Assembly: GCA_008360975.2 (NCBI GenBank)
Contig: CM039182.1
Span: forward strand, 24,338,324-24,402,323
Direction of reading: 5' to 3'
From: Lichenostomus cassidix
Lineage: Eukaryota > Chordata > Aves > Passeriformes > Meliphagidae
Length of the DNA stretch: 64,000 nt
Part shown: one piece after another, positions 10,267 to 36,660 of the stretch
Layout of the letters: each line of letters begins with the position of its first letter
How positions within the stretch are numbered: the first letter of the stretch is position 1
Translations under genes and position numbers: made by a program
The notes under the pieces: model-generated
Database searches by the model: none
What the model saw: the letters and a program-made list of their open reading frames with translations, nothing else
What the model was told of the DNA's origin: nothing

Positions 10267-13200
10267 TAAGCAGAAGTTCTGCTGTGTTCAAAAGTGGAAG
10301 CATGTCAAGGGAAGAGAACCTCATATCCACTCTGGTGCCCCCTCGGCTTTCTTGTGCTCATCACCCAAGATTGTGTACAGAGGAATGGGGCTGTACATAG
10401 AATGACTAGGGAAATTTATATTGTGTAGTTTTCTTTCCTGCATATCCAGTTCACACTCGTTGCTGTTGCCATGTGAAACAATCCTGGCCCCTCGGTTTGT
10501 TCCGTTCTTGTTGACAGATTTCAGCTAACAGATTTCATTTTTGTGTGGTGGTGTTTCCTTCCAAACTACTCTTCTCTATTGAGCTCTGTGTGTTTGGTCA
10601 CTTCAGTAACCAGCATGATGCCGAGGAGCATGTCCACTGCTTCACCTCTTCTGAATAGGATGGCCAGTCAATATGATTGGGGAACATTTCTTCAGCTGGG
10701 TAAAAGGAGTTGTGCTCTGTCTGATAAGATATGACTTCACTTTCTAACTGGAAGTTCAGCTTCTTTACAGTGTTGGCTACTCATTTCCGTCTGCTGGAGT
10801 AAGTTCCATCTTGCATCAGTACCTTTAAGCAACTCTGCTCTGAAAACTGTTCAGTGACTTCTTATACACTGGAGATAAAGACAGGAGAGTCAATATTCCC
10901 CCTGGGTAAAAGACAGGAGGTGAAACTCTTTCTGTTAACTGTACAATAGTTAATCCAGGAAGGAGGCAAAGCCTTAAATGGTTATGTGGGTTTACACAGA
11001 AATCTGAGGATAACATTTATCCTTTAGATATCTGAGCAAGGATGAACTTCTAACTAGAGCACAGTGCATAAATCTGTATAAATTTTATTGTGCTCCCAGT
11101 GTGTAGGCAACTTTCTTATAGCACACTCAGCTTTGTTTTTCATGTGTTTCATACAGGAAACTGGGTTTATTTCATTTCAAGTTGGTTTTTTTCCCAGGAA
11201 AAACACCACATCTTCAAATTTGTTCTCCAGGCAGTAGGCATTGGGAGAATAAGCTTTGTGCTGTGCTATTATGAAGCTGGTATTGGAAACAATTATCAAA
11301 CTTGGGTCTGCTGTAGATTTTCATTTTTTACAGAAGTGCACTTTAAGAAGAGGAAGATGAGTGATTCTGGTTAAAATTAAATTCAGTACATTGCTGTTAA
11401 ATTCAGTGCTTCCATGGAAGTGATGGTTAACAAATCCAAAATTTCAATATTTTAACTGTTTTGATTGATGTATTTAAAGAATATCCAACCAAAACCTGAA
11501 TTTTTAGGCTGTGGCTGTAGAATGTTTTGATGGCTTAGGAGTGGTCATACTATATCCTTCAGGGATTTCTGGGATGTATGGGGCCATGTGTATAGCCTGC
11601 TGTGTAGTTTTGACTGTGACAGAAGGAGGGCATGGTGTTACTGCCTCAGCAGCAGTACTGAACTACACAGTATTGCTTCAAAAGAATGGTGAGACAACAG
11701 GCAGAGCCCCACAACCAGGAGCTGCAGGTATCAGCTGACTGCTTCACAGTCAAAGCTGGCTGTGTTCAGTTGAGAAATGTCACTTCCCATTCATGCAGCC
11801 TTGAAGAGGCAGCCTTCATCTAGTTGTGCAAACCCAGAAATTCTTTAAGATGATGATGCAAAGTTAGAATCTTGAACTTAAAAATGTGCCAGCCTAAAAT
11901 TGAAAATTCTTCTGAAGAAAATGTGTGTCTTAGTTTGGCTTGGCTTCTGTTCTGCTCTGTACTTTATGGCATTTAGATTTGTGTCTGCAAAGTTCCCTGA
12001 AGCTCAGATTTAAAACACTTAGGGTGCACTGTTTATAGTTACATTTCCTTTGATCCTAATAATTTCTTTGACATGTAAAATGGTCTGTAAACTGAGACAC
12101 CCTAGTTCATTCAAAATTAATACACAACAGATCTACTTAGCATTTGCTTTATTTTCCCTTCCAAATCCAATTTCTACAAGTTTTTGATGTATATTTTACT
12201 CAGATCTAAAATTGAAATTGCCGTAAAAGATACTTTCTGATATTTCTAAAGGCTTGTGATACTTTTCTTGAGATAAACCACCAGCAGCAAAATACACCTG
12301 CTAACAAAAATTACACATTTCAGTAAATCCTTCTGTGTTCATTCATGGGCGAAAAATTACACAAATGTTTAACAGCCTCATAAAACTGGCATTCTTAAAG
12401 TAAGAGAAGTTACCTGGAAGAAACTGGAAATTTAATATTTTAAATACAATGTTGATAAATGCATTAGATTATTATTTTCTTTTTAAATTATGTTTACGTT
12501 GTAGTAATGTTTAAGTGGTTGTATATATTATTCTAAGGTGGTGTTCCTGTGTTTTGTTCTTTGTTTTCTTAGAAACCTGAGCAGACTGCTTGGCATTATA
12601 CACTGAGTTTTCCTTCTTGCATCTTAGAATGGTGCCTAGTTAATCTCTTTGTAAATCATGTTCTTACTCTGCAGAATAACTAATTCAACTTAAGTCCTTT
12701 AAGTATTCAGGGGATTTTTACTGCTTTGTGATAATGTAATTTTGTTATTCTCAGACTAAAAACATCAACAAAAACCTAATGTAAAAAACATAGTAGCTTA
12801 CATTTAAATTAAAACCATTGAAATGCATTTTGATCAACATGTGAAAACTAAGCAAATGGAACAATGTCAAGAGTTTTGCTCTTTCTTCTGTGATAAAAGA
12901 GATTTATGTGGTTCCTTTTATTAAATATGACAACTCCATCTTGGGAAGTGCAGAAAAGTCACTGGATAACAGATGTAAAGCACAGTTTGAAGCTTTTCTT
13001 GCTGTTCTATATGACCTTTAAAGGTGTATTTCATTTTTTCCCCTTATATTGTATTATGACTTACGAAACAAAAGATGATGTCTCATCATTCTTAACTTAA
13101 ACTTCATGTGAACCAGTGCTAAGTCAGACTAATGTGGGGCTTAATGTAACAAGAAAAATCAAAGTTTTCTGTGCTAAATGACTGGACAGCCTTTCTCACA

Positions 13201-15604
13201 GTTTGGCTCACCTGCAGGTGTAACTGTCGCCTACCCTGTGTATTTATTTGTGGAGCTAAAGCTGTTTTCATTAGGCTGACATGCCTGGCCACCGTTGAAT
13301 TACCGTGCAGGCAGTGTGGTGTTTCCACTCCTCACCACATGTGCTTGTGTCATCGTTACAGCTGGCTGACTGCAGCAGGCTGGCCCAAGCTATCTTCTCC
13401 CTGGTTAGGGTGGTAGGCCAGTTCTTTAAACTCTAGTTTGGCTCATTTTTGCAGCATTGCAAGTTGTGAATATGTAGAGCCTCTAAAATGGTGAAGAAAG
13501 GAGGGTTAGCAAAAAGTGGAAGTCTCAAAAATAGAAAATGAAATATACAACACTGCAAGTTACTTTAGTTCTAAAAACCCTAGTGTTTCTACAAATTGTG
13601 AGGAGAGTGGTGGCTCCTTGTTCTGTTCAAATCAGCCAGCTGTACTGACATTAATTGATTCCAGCTTGTATTTTCCCAAGTGGTGGGTTGCTGCACCTAT
13701 GCAACTTCCTGTTAAAACTCCCTGTTAGGTTTCAGTCTGCCCAAGGAGACCAGGGCTAGGGGGTGAGGAAGGAGCTGCACCCCTTCACTGCAGGGCACAG
13801 AGGGTTTCCCACTGTCTGCGTTTCACCCGCTGTCCTGAGCAGGTCTGCTGGGGTTGCTGCAAGTGGAGCCTGTTCAATATCATGGGTTAGAATTACACAG
13901 TGGAACAGAAGCCAGTAACAAGCTGAATGAAGTCAGATGTTTGTGTTTCAGTGTATACAAATACTTCTGTATTTTTTCAGCTTCTTAAAATTTTTTTGCA
14001 GTGGCATCTCTTTTGCTGTGGCTGTAGTCTGCTGCAGGGATACCACATGAATTGAGATTTTACTAGAATTACTGAGCAGTTTTCCTCTGAAACTTGCCAG
14101 CTCTCAGCTCTCACTGACATTCAGAGATGCTTGACATTTAAGATCAGGGTTCCTCATACTTTATTGCTTCCACCAAAGCCTCCTGTCCTCCTGAACTGCT
14201 ACACCTTCACCTCCTGGCTCGTGGACTGGTGAGTAAGAGGTGGGCAGTGTCATTTTTGAGAAGGAATTGTATTCCACCTCCAAAAGAAAGAAGAGAAAGA
14301 AATTCCACTCTTGCTAGTAGTGCAGAATACTGTTCTACAGTAGTAAGGAAGAGGATCATCATTAAGTTGGGTGTAAGTATTCTATCAAGGAAACACTTTC
14401 TTGTGTGTTTTTAACCCTGGCTTTGATTTCTATTGGAGTGCTTTCAGCAGCTCGTTTCTGAGCAGGGTGACAGGTGAAACCCGAGACTTGCCCACTCGCC
14501 AGCGTGGAGTGTGGGTCATCTGCAGATGGCACTTTCTTAACCCTTTTGTTAACCTCCCCTATGGATTTTACTGGACTTTTTTCTGTACCTGTTAAACTGA
14601 TTTTTCAAAGCTGTAATATCTTAGTAATGACATTGAGCCCTCCAATCCCTCAATACAAAATGAGCTTTCTGTTACTAACTAGTTGTACCAACTGGTACTT
14701 TTGCTTTTAGCATTAAGTAATGATTTAAAAAATGCATATCTTACAGGAAGGTTTGGTGGTAGTGCCTTGGGCTGCCTGTTTCTTTGGGAAGCATGGATTG
14801 TGTTAAGAGCAAGAGGGTTTGTGAAGCCTGCTGAGTTAGGCAGGTTTCTTTTTCCAAAGAGGTGAGGAGGGCTCACAGCTCACGAGATCAGACCCAACCC
14901 ACGTAACCCAGGAGCCTGGGTCTCCTGCCAGGTTCCCAGTGGGAGCTGTGCCACTGCCACTTGTGGAAATGGATTGAGGCCCCATGCAGAAGTGTCTGCA
15001 GGAATGGGGGATCTCAGGGCACCAGACATAAGGAGTAACCAGCCCATTTGGAAGTGAAGAGTGCACAGTGAACATCTTCTGACTCTATACTTTCCCATAC
15101 ACACTCACTGAACAACTGTGTTCATATTTCCCAGTCACATTGCGATGGTATCTCACTGGTCACTGACAAGTGTTACACATATTGCTAGAAGACCAGGCAG
15201 CTAAAAGACTAAAATGCACTGTGCTTACTGTAAAAATTGGCTTCTTACATTGTTTCTTTTTATATGGTTAAAGAAATAGTCGTGCTTCAGGTTTTTTCCT
15301 TTTTCTGTTCTTTTTTTAAAGAGGTCAAATGTATATGAAGTGCATGTTATCCTGAACTTTTCGTTTGTACATCTTGGTGTCTGATCACCTGCATGAAGGA
15401 CACAGTAGTGCCATGTCTGAGCTTGTTCTCTTGTGCTTGGTTGATATGAACTTCTCTAGATTGTTGAGTTTTCCCCAAGATAACTTTGTTTAATATTTAG
15501 TTATTGGGAGACATCAAAGCAAAACATCATGGTGGCCCTTTGTTTTCTTACAGTTGAAATACAAACAACAAAGCCTTGTGATTTAAAGTTAATTTGTTAG
15601 TGTA

Positions 15605-15610
15605 AATAAA
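15605..15610 (+). terminator. PPP1R9A: Candidate PPP1R9A poly(A) signal, proximal of two
   Basis: This is the first canonical AATAAA downstream of the neurabin-1 stop codon. It overlaps a UGUAAAUA Pumilio-type motif at 15601-15608. Confidence 0.45.
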
Positions 15611-15651
15611 TTTCTTGCCAATGAGTATTATTGTTGTTAGACAACGAATGC

Positions 15652-15657
15652 AATAAA
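15652..15657 (+). terminator. PPP1R9A: Candidate PPP1R9A poly(A) signal, distal of two
   Basis: This is the second AATAAA, 47 bases after the first. T-rich and TG-containing sequence follows at about 15675-15720, as expected downstream of a cleavage site. Confidence 0.45.
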
Positions 15658-15680
15658 ATGAGAAATCCTGAATCTTTATT

Positions 15681-18600
15681 AGAATTTGTAATGAGTCCTC
15701 ACTTTTCTGCCCTTTTGTGGTCATTCCAGAAGAAATAATAAATGTTGAGGACAACCGGACAGCTGCATGGGTCAGCCTAGGGGGCAAGGGGGATATGTAC
15801 CTTGCCCTGCTTGTTCTTTTCCTTCCTTCTGCTGAGCCAAAGATTATTTTAATCCCAGCTCTTGACCAAATTGGCATGATTCAGAAACCTCCAAGTGGGT
15901 CTCATTTACAATCTGTAATTATGTAGGAAGAAGTAAAAAAAAAAAAAGGAAAGAGAATGGTCTTTTTTCTTCATATGCAGATGAAATGTAGCATGCAGTC
16001 TGTTGCTGTAGGTTGATGTGAAAATAGGCTAGTTTTATGCTGATGCTGATCAATGTTTGTGGATTTAAAAGACCTGGATTAGTTTTGTTATACAAAACCA
16101 TTTTACACTCAAGTCTAGGTTAGTTATAAATGGGCCTTTTATACATTCAAAGTGCAGCAGTTCTTTTACTGACCATGTTTAATATGTCTTTTATTTATTT
16201 GATTTTAGTAAAGCATTAAATTAGGGAAAATCGAAGGGCACAGGCTGTCCAATTTGTGTAGTCATTTCAGTGGATTTACATCTGGCAGAATCTAGGCCAA
16301 ATACTCTGCACTTAATCTGTCTAACCCAGTTTGTGTTTCCCAACGGCTGAATCATAAATCCTTACCTTCCACTAATGCAGCCACCACCTGCAAGAAAATA
16401 AAATCTTCAATTCATAAAATTGTTATCTTGATTAAAATAGATATACTAAGAGGCTCCAAGTCCACAACTGACTGGTAAAATGTGTCTGCTCAGCAGCTTC
16501 CTAGGCCTGGAGCCATCTGTACCTATGTCTTTCTTGTTTGTGCAAGTTGTCTCAGCTGCAACTGGGTTTCAGAAATGCCCAGGACTGCTCCAGGTTAAAG
16601 GTGATGGGCTGTGCCCCCTGAGGGCTTGAAAGCATGGATTTTCCATGTGCTACTTTGTAATTGGGCATCCAAGCTTGAGCTGCATCTTCCAGCACTGAGG
16701 CTGCCAAGAGGCATAAGCTGTTCCCCAGCACATCTCCTGCTGCACAGCTCCTCTTTGCTGTCTCTGTCCTGCCCAGCATCATCTGGACACAGGTGTCCTG
16801 TTCCAATTCCCACCTCTGCACTGCCAGGCTGGGATACCTGTGGAGGAGGTTGGCAATAGGCTTCCTGCCCTCCTCGCCTCAGGTCAAAATGTCACTATCA
16901 GTAACAGCAGATGCATGTGATATCTCGTCTCTCAAGTGCTGTAGGAAAAGATAAGGCCTTGGCTTGCTCATGGTTCAGTCTGGGCAGACCGACGGGAAAG
17001 TCTTCAGCACAGGAATAGTTGAAATAGAAAAAAGAAGCCAGTGATGAGTGAAGACAGTCTTGGTTTTCTGAAAGGCCAAAACCAACAAAAAAGTAGAAGT
17101 TTGAGAGATCAAGATCCAACAAAATGTAGATTTGGTCATTTAAAGATGTTTTAAGCAATGGTAAAATGTGAAATTAATGTTTTTCTGGATTACTTCTGCC
17201 ACTGCTGAGGGAAGTGACTGTTGCCCTTCTACAACCAGGGCATAAATCCAGGGCCAGCAGAGTGACTGATAGGCATTTCAGCTGTGTCACTGCCAACGAT
17301 AAGCGATGTAACTCTTTAGAACATAGCACTTCAGAACAGCTAGTGGCACAATCCTAAAATAATCACTTTAGAGTGCTAATGAAGGACATTGATGGCTAAT
17401 CACAAGCTAATTAACAGTCCAACCTCTCCTTACTGTGAGAACTTCCTTCAGAGCAGTTCTTTCAGCTTGGGCTCTGGGAATGACATCTGTTCTTCAAGGC
17501 CAAAAGTGGTTTACAAGTTCCTGTAAGAAAGTACACCACTTTTGAGGGAAGATGAAAGTGTCTTGCAGGGAGAGAAGTTGCTAAGGAAGGAGTGGGAAAG
17601 CCAGAATTAGGTAATGCCAAAGTACAGCGAAGGGGTGAGACAAAAGCTGCCCTCATTTAGGGCTGGCTCTGCTCTGTGGAAGGGCTACATGCCGTGGGCA
17701 GCAAAAGACTCAAAACTGTGATCCAAACAGATGAGTCCTTGTCACCAAAGCCTCCATGGGCAGACAGTAAATCCTGGGCAGTGCTCAAGTCCCCAGATTG
17801 ACTGTGAGCATTTTGGAGAGAAGCTGTGAGCAGTTTTTGCACAGACCTCCTGATTCAGTGCCACCCCCAAGAGGCGAGTCAATTAGCTGTGTGATTAGCT
17901 AACACCCAGTCTGCCCCTCCAGCCATCACTAGGCCCCTGCAGCATGTGCCATTGGGACATAAAACATCACGAATACCAGCGACCACTGTTGGTCTGTGGG
18001 TGTGTAATAGCTGTCTGCCATGGCAGCAGGGGGAAGCTGAGCCAACTTGCCACCAGTTCAGCTCCTCAGCCTCACAGAACTCCTTGTGCCCAGGGATGTG
18101 CCTTACACCCGTGTCTGTGGGGGCTCAGCGTGGAGCAGATGCTTTCTTGGGGCAGGAGGTGATGTGGCAAGAGCCACAGCCCCTCAGCTGTGCAGTGGAA
18201 GTGGGATGTCACCGTCCCTTGCACACAGTAGCACTGCCCCAGCCACAAGCCCTGGCACTGACTCCCAGCTTGTTAGAATGTCCCTTTTGCTCTGGGAAGG
18301 AGCAGTAATTCTTTTCCTACCAGTGGATGAAAGCCATTAGGCTTGTTAGATAGGAAAGGTGCAGGAGCCAAGAGGTGTCAATACACACAGTTGATGTTCA
18401 GGGCCACTGCTCTTTCAGGCCTCAGCCTGCAGTAATGCCTCCTCTCAGCCAGAACAGCAAAGCCCACACAGAGGAAGGTTGGCACATACTCCAGCTCCTG
18501 TCTCAGTGTTTGAGCCACTACAGAGCAGGTTATATTGCCTGTCTTAAAGGCAGAAGCACTCCTGTGTTTTCTGGAGTACTCTTTCCTCCCATGTACTCTT

Positions 18601-19550
18601 CAGGTTAGAGGGGCTGTGGCTGGTGCTGGAGCAGACTGCAAGGGGGAACAGCAAAGCCAGTTTTGCAATTGTCACCCAGGGACTGGCTCTTTCTGCTCCC
18701 AAGTCTGCGCTTCAGGAGCAGCCTATCTTTTTTCTCCACAATGGTGGAAGAGCTGCAGTGAGGAAAAGCTACTGCATCAGCTGAAGGATGCAGAGGGACT
18801 GGTGGCCCTCAGGGAGGTTTGTCTGGTGGCAGCATCTGGAAGGGCTCAAGATGCTGGAAAGGGCCAGTGCAGGCACCAGAGTGGCAACCCCAGCAGGAGA
18901 GATGCCACAGGTAACACAGAGCCTTTAGCTGCATGTCAGCAGCTCTCACAAAACTGGAGAGCTGATCACAGGTGGGAACTCAGAAGCACAGAAATCGCAG
19001 CAGGAGCTGCTCTGCGGGTAAGGGCACCTACACTAATGCAAGAAGAGCTCACTCCATGAGCTCCAGCTTCAAAGGACACTGAGTTCAGTTCATTGCAAAT
19101 GACTGCTAACTAACATCATCCTAAACACACCAGCTGAAGGAAACCTGGGGGGCTTTTAGCAGTACAAAATGTCAGTAAGTGATGCCAGACAAAGGTGAAG
19201 GGCTGCCTGGTGCACAGCAGTGCAGCTGGAATCAGCTCCACACTGACTGAAATTAAACGCAGAACATGCGTGACCATGGCTCAGGGGAGTCACTGCAAAG
19301 TGCCCAGAAATGCTCCCTTTGTGGTGACAGACAACAGGAATTGCTAATGCACTTCTCACTAAAGGTGTGCAAGAGATGTTTCCCACTTTGTAAGAGAAAA
19401 AAAAGCTTTTCTGAACTCCCTTTGAAAGACCCAGTATGAAACAGCTCCAAAGTGATGCCCTACTCTTCTCTCATAGGATTAAACCAAATTTATGAAACTG
19501 AAGCAACATTAGGAAATGGCTTTAAGGGTGAAGGGGAAATGAATGAGACT
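15681..19550. other. Convergent intergenic spacer; no gene seen
   Basis: This spacer lies between the PPP1R9A 3' end (plus strand) and the paraoxonase 3' end (minus strand). It contains a poly-A run at about 15936-15949 and GC-richer sequence from 16.5 to 19.1 kb with chance open frames, for example 18535-19059. None has splice context or a recognisable domain. Confidence 0.55.
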
Positions 19551-19559
19551 TAAATAACA

Positions 19560-19565
19560 TTTATT
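19560..19565 (-). terminator. PON2: Candidate distal poly(A) signal of paraoxonase
   Basis: TTTATT on the plus strand is AATAAA on the minus strand, about 500 bases after the paraoxonase stop codon. It could be an alternative distal end of the transcript. Confidence 0.3.
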
Positions 19566-19949
19566 CTCCTTCCAGTTCTTTTGGAAGCATTAGGGAAAGC
19601 CAACAGGAAGGTTTGGAAGAAAAACCTCTAGCACAGTCCCCAGGAAGGCCCAGGGGTCAGTGACAAGAATGCACAGCACACTGGTAGTCAGCAATTCTCA
19701 TTTACAAAATCAGTTTTCTTATGGGGGAAAAACAATCCAACCAAAAACCAAAAATCCAGCTGGTACAGATAGTTCAGTGTCTGACAGTTTAGTCATTTGC
19801 AATCTGAAATTGAACTTCAAGGTTACCCTTTGTTAATGACATAGGGTCCTCCCCATTATGCAGATAAACTAATTCCTCACCTCCAATTCCATTTCCTTTA
19901 CTATTGTGTAGAAGTCTCAATTTTGAGAGGAAGGCTAAAATACATTTCC

Positions 19950-20065
19950 ATTACTGTAGTTAACCTTTATTGGAACAGTCTTCTTGTTAGCTGATCTAGC
20001 AGAAACTAAGTGAGTCCCCAAGGAATTAAATCCTTTCCGCTGCAGCAGATCTTGCCTGTGACGAG
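19950..20065 (-). other. PON2: Paraoxonase 3' UTR, short form
   Basis: This stretch runs from the TAG stop at 20066-20068 to just past the first minus-strand AATAAA. The exact cleavage site cannot be read from the sequence. Confidence 0.45.
19966..19971 (-). terminator. PON2: Candidate proximal poly(A) signal of paraoxonase
   Basis: AATAAA on the minus strand lies about 95 bases after the stop codon. It is the nearest canonical signal and the likely main one. Confidence 0.5.
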
Positions 20066-34158
<14,093 letters not shown>

Positions 34159-34180
34159 GGCCGCTCCCGGCTCCGCCGCG

Positions 34181-34230
34181 TCCCGTCCTGTCCCGTCCCG
34201 TCCGTCCCGTCCCGTCCCGTCCCGTCCCGC
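34181..34230. repeat. (TCCCG)n tract upstream of the PON2 start
   Basis: About ten imperfect TCCCG pentamers on the plus strand give GGGAC repeats on the gene strand, beginning about 23 bases upstream of the start codon. The repeated GGG runs with 2-base spacers fit a G-quadruplex pattern. Confidence 0.9.
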
Positions 34231-34340
34231 CCCCGGGCCCGGCGCTGCCTCCCTGGCCCCCGCCCCTCCCGGCCGTGCCCGCACCGCCGGCACTGCCCGC
34301 CCGGCCACCCAGCGGCACGGGGCCAGGCAGCGGCTCTCTG

Positions 34341-34989
34341 CAGCCTCCGTGCTGCAGCGCCCATGGCAAGGGCAGGTGGACCAACCTCCAGCTCTGTTAT
34401 GAAAAAAATATGCATTCTACAAAAATACGTGTGTCAGACCAAGACTGATGAGTGATGCGGAATGTTCAGGTGCTCCGTGTTCACCTCTATACTGAGATGT
34501 ACATGCTAATATGCATGCACTAATAGCAAAGTTTCCCCCCAAATGATGCTTCTTCCACTGCCCCTGTCCCACCAATATCTTCCTCCTCGGTGCTGGAGAA
34601 GGGCTGCAGAACCACCTTTGGGCCCCTCCAGGCCCCAGGGTTCCTCCGTGGAGCAATCTGTTTCTGCGTCATCTTCAGTGTTGGCCTCCCTGTGCTTTCT
34701 GCTTTTTGGGGGAACACACTTGGCAGGTTACTGACCTCCCTCAGCAGTTATCTTTCCCTTCCCTACACAGTGAATGTCCTCACCTGCACACATTCCTTTG
34801 CACTTCTATGAAAGTCTGAGCAATCACTTACAGGGGCTTTTCTGCTCTTCTTGAACTTGCCCTTGAGGCCAAACAGATGCTCCACACTTAGTAGTACTTA
34901 CAGTAAAGTGTGTTGGGGAAGAGGAGGCACTCTAAAATACCTTTTTCCCTCAGTTTTGGAATACCTCTTTTCCCTTTTCTGGTGTTTGA
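34341..34989. other. PON2 upstream flank; nothing specific
   Basis: This unique-looking sequence lies between the PON2 CpG island and the CR1 copy. Short open frames on both strands have no recognisable product. Confidence 0.5.
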
Positions 34990-36240
34990 TTACTTTGAAA
35001 TTATAGGTAGGTGAGGTATCTTGGGAGGAATGCCTGGGGTTCTTGTGACCCAAGTGCAGGATCTGGCACTTGTCCCTTATTGAATCCATACCATTGGCCT
35101 CAACCCATCAATCCAGCCTGTCCAGATCCCTCTGCCAAGCCTTCCTACCCTCCAGCAGATCGGCACTCCCTCCCAGCTTGGTGTTGTCTTGAACTTACTG
35201 AGAGTGTACCAGATCTCCACATCCAGATAAATATATGGAACAGGACTGGCCCAAATACTGAGCCTTGGGGAACACCACTCACAAGCAGCCACCAGCTGGA
35301 TTTAACTCCATGTGCCACCACTCTGTAGGGTCCAGCTATCCAGACAATTTTTTAACCAATGGACAGTGTACTCATCCAAACCATGAGCAGTTTCTCCAGG
35401 ATAATTTGGTGTGAAATTATGTGAAAGGATTTATAAAGTCTAGGTAGACACATCCACAGCCTTTCCCTCATCCACTAGGTGGGTCACCCTGTCAGAGTAG
35501 GAGACCAGGCTGGTCAAGAAGAGCCTGCCTTTCACAAGCCCATGCTGGCTGAACTTGATCCCCTGCTTGTGTTGAGCATTCCACGTGATGGCACCTGAGA
35601 TGATCTCTTCCATGATCTTCCCTGGCACTGGAGTCAGGCTGACAGGACTGGTTATAGCCAGTCCTGTCATACAGCAGCCCTCCAGTCCTGTGAGCCTCCC
35701 TGCCCTGTTTCCATGATGGTAGATGTATCATAGTTTTTCCTGCTGCATGATGACTTCCTGCTCCTCCTGTTTGTTGCCCATGCTGCATGCACTGGTGTAG
35801 ATGCACTTCATTTGGGCTGTTGTTCCCACTGCCTTTTTGGGGGTTGAATCCATAAGTGCTGCGTGACCATTTTCACATCTCTCTGTGATTTCTAACACCT
35901 CAGTGACCCCTGCATCTTTGCTGCCACATGGATCTCCATCCACCTCCATCCCCCTGCCACTGAGGCAGCAGACTGAAGGAACTTGCTAGCCCAACATCCA
36001 TCAAACATTGATGTACTGCCTCCAGGCTTATCTCTAGCAAGACTGGTTTTATCAGTTTCCCCCTTCAAATCTAGTTTAAAGCTCTTCCAATGAGTCCTTC
36101 TAACTGGGCAAAGATCTTTGAGATCAGGCATATCCCATCAGTCACAAACAGGCCTGGTGCCATGTAGATTGACCCATGATCAGAGAAAGCAGATTCTGCT
36201 GGTTTACACAGAGCTGGTTTGTTATCTCAGGTTTCACACC
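34990..36240 (-). mobile_element. CR1 LINE, 5'-truncated and internally deleted
   Basis: Read on the minus strand, this is a chicken-repeat-1 retrotransposon. From 5' to 3' it shows an ORF1/ORF2 junction-like region (about 36240-35850) and the start of the ORF2 endonuclease (AQMKCIYTSACSMGNKQEE at about 35820-35760). It then passes directly to mid reverse transcriptase: a VSLTPVPGKIMEEII block, FSQHGLVKG, LTSLVSYSDRVTHLVDEG and KAVDV at about 35650-35440. After that comes the long CR1 3' region. Most of the endonuclease and the N-terminal half of the reverse transcriptase are missing. Frameshifts and stops make it inactive. Both boundaries are approximate, and no clear tail repeat is seen at the 3' end. 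Confidence 0.85.
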
Positions 36241-36419
36241 AAGACCAGTTTTCTAGCATTGTATTTTTCATTTATTTTTTACACCACGATTTATTTTGCA
36301 AGAGCATAAATTGCTTGATGTCTTGAACTCAATTTTGAGACAGGGTAGGTGCAATTCATCTGATAAAATGTCAATGTCTGCAGGGGAGAGACAGACATCA
36401 GAGTTGGTAATAAGATTGC

Positions 36420-36660
36420 AAGAGTGGCCATACTGTGTCAGATCAAGGGTTCATTTAGCTCAACAGCCAACAAAGTCAGTAGCTTAGGAAGAGTAAGGGA
36501 ATGGGGGGCAAGTTAGATAAATCCCCCAAATTTCTTTCCTAGCACTTAGTTCTTTTCAGCTTAGTATAATGAGCTTTACCTTTTTAGTAACCCTTGTTAG
36601 ATCTATCATTCAAGTACTTTCCTGCCTTTCTTTGAAGTGAGTTGTGCTTTTACCATATTT
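36420..36660 (+). repeat. Ancient dispersed amniote repeat fragment
   Basis: The stretch starting GTGGCCATACTGTGTCAGAT, followed by GGTTCATTTAGCTCAACA and then a GTAGCTTAGGAAGAGTAAG block, resembles an old dispersed repeat found widely in turtles, crocodilians and birds (GGCCATACTGGGTCAGACCAA type). It is heavily diverged. I cannot name the family with certainty. Confidence 0.45.

Larger units (their letters stand above)
10267..15680 (+). other. PPP1R9A: Probable PPP1R9A 3' UTR
   Basis: After the stop there is no further coding exon, and the first AATAAA on the plus strand appears only at 15605, followed by a second at 15652. A 3' UTR of about 5.4 kb would fit the long 3' UTR known for this gene in mammals. 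It contains two UGUANAUA Pumilio-type motifs (12520-12527 and 15601-15608) and several AU-rich stretches. ATTAAA variants, for example near 11377, could give shorter forms. The 3' end is inferred from the signals only. Confidence 0.5.

Noticed and set aside
18535..19059. 174-codon plus-strand open frame in the convergent spacer
   Set aside because: No domain, no splice context and no matching neighbour exon. It sits in GC-richer sequence where chance frames are longer.
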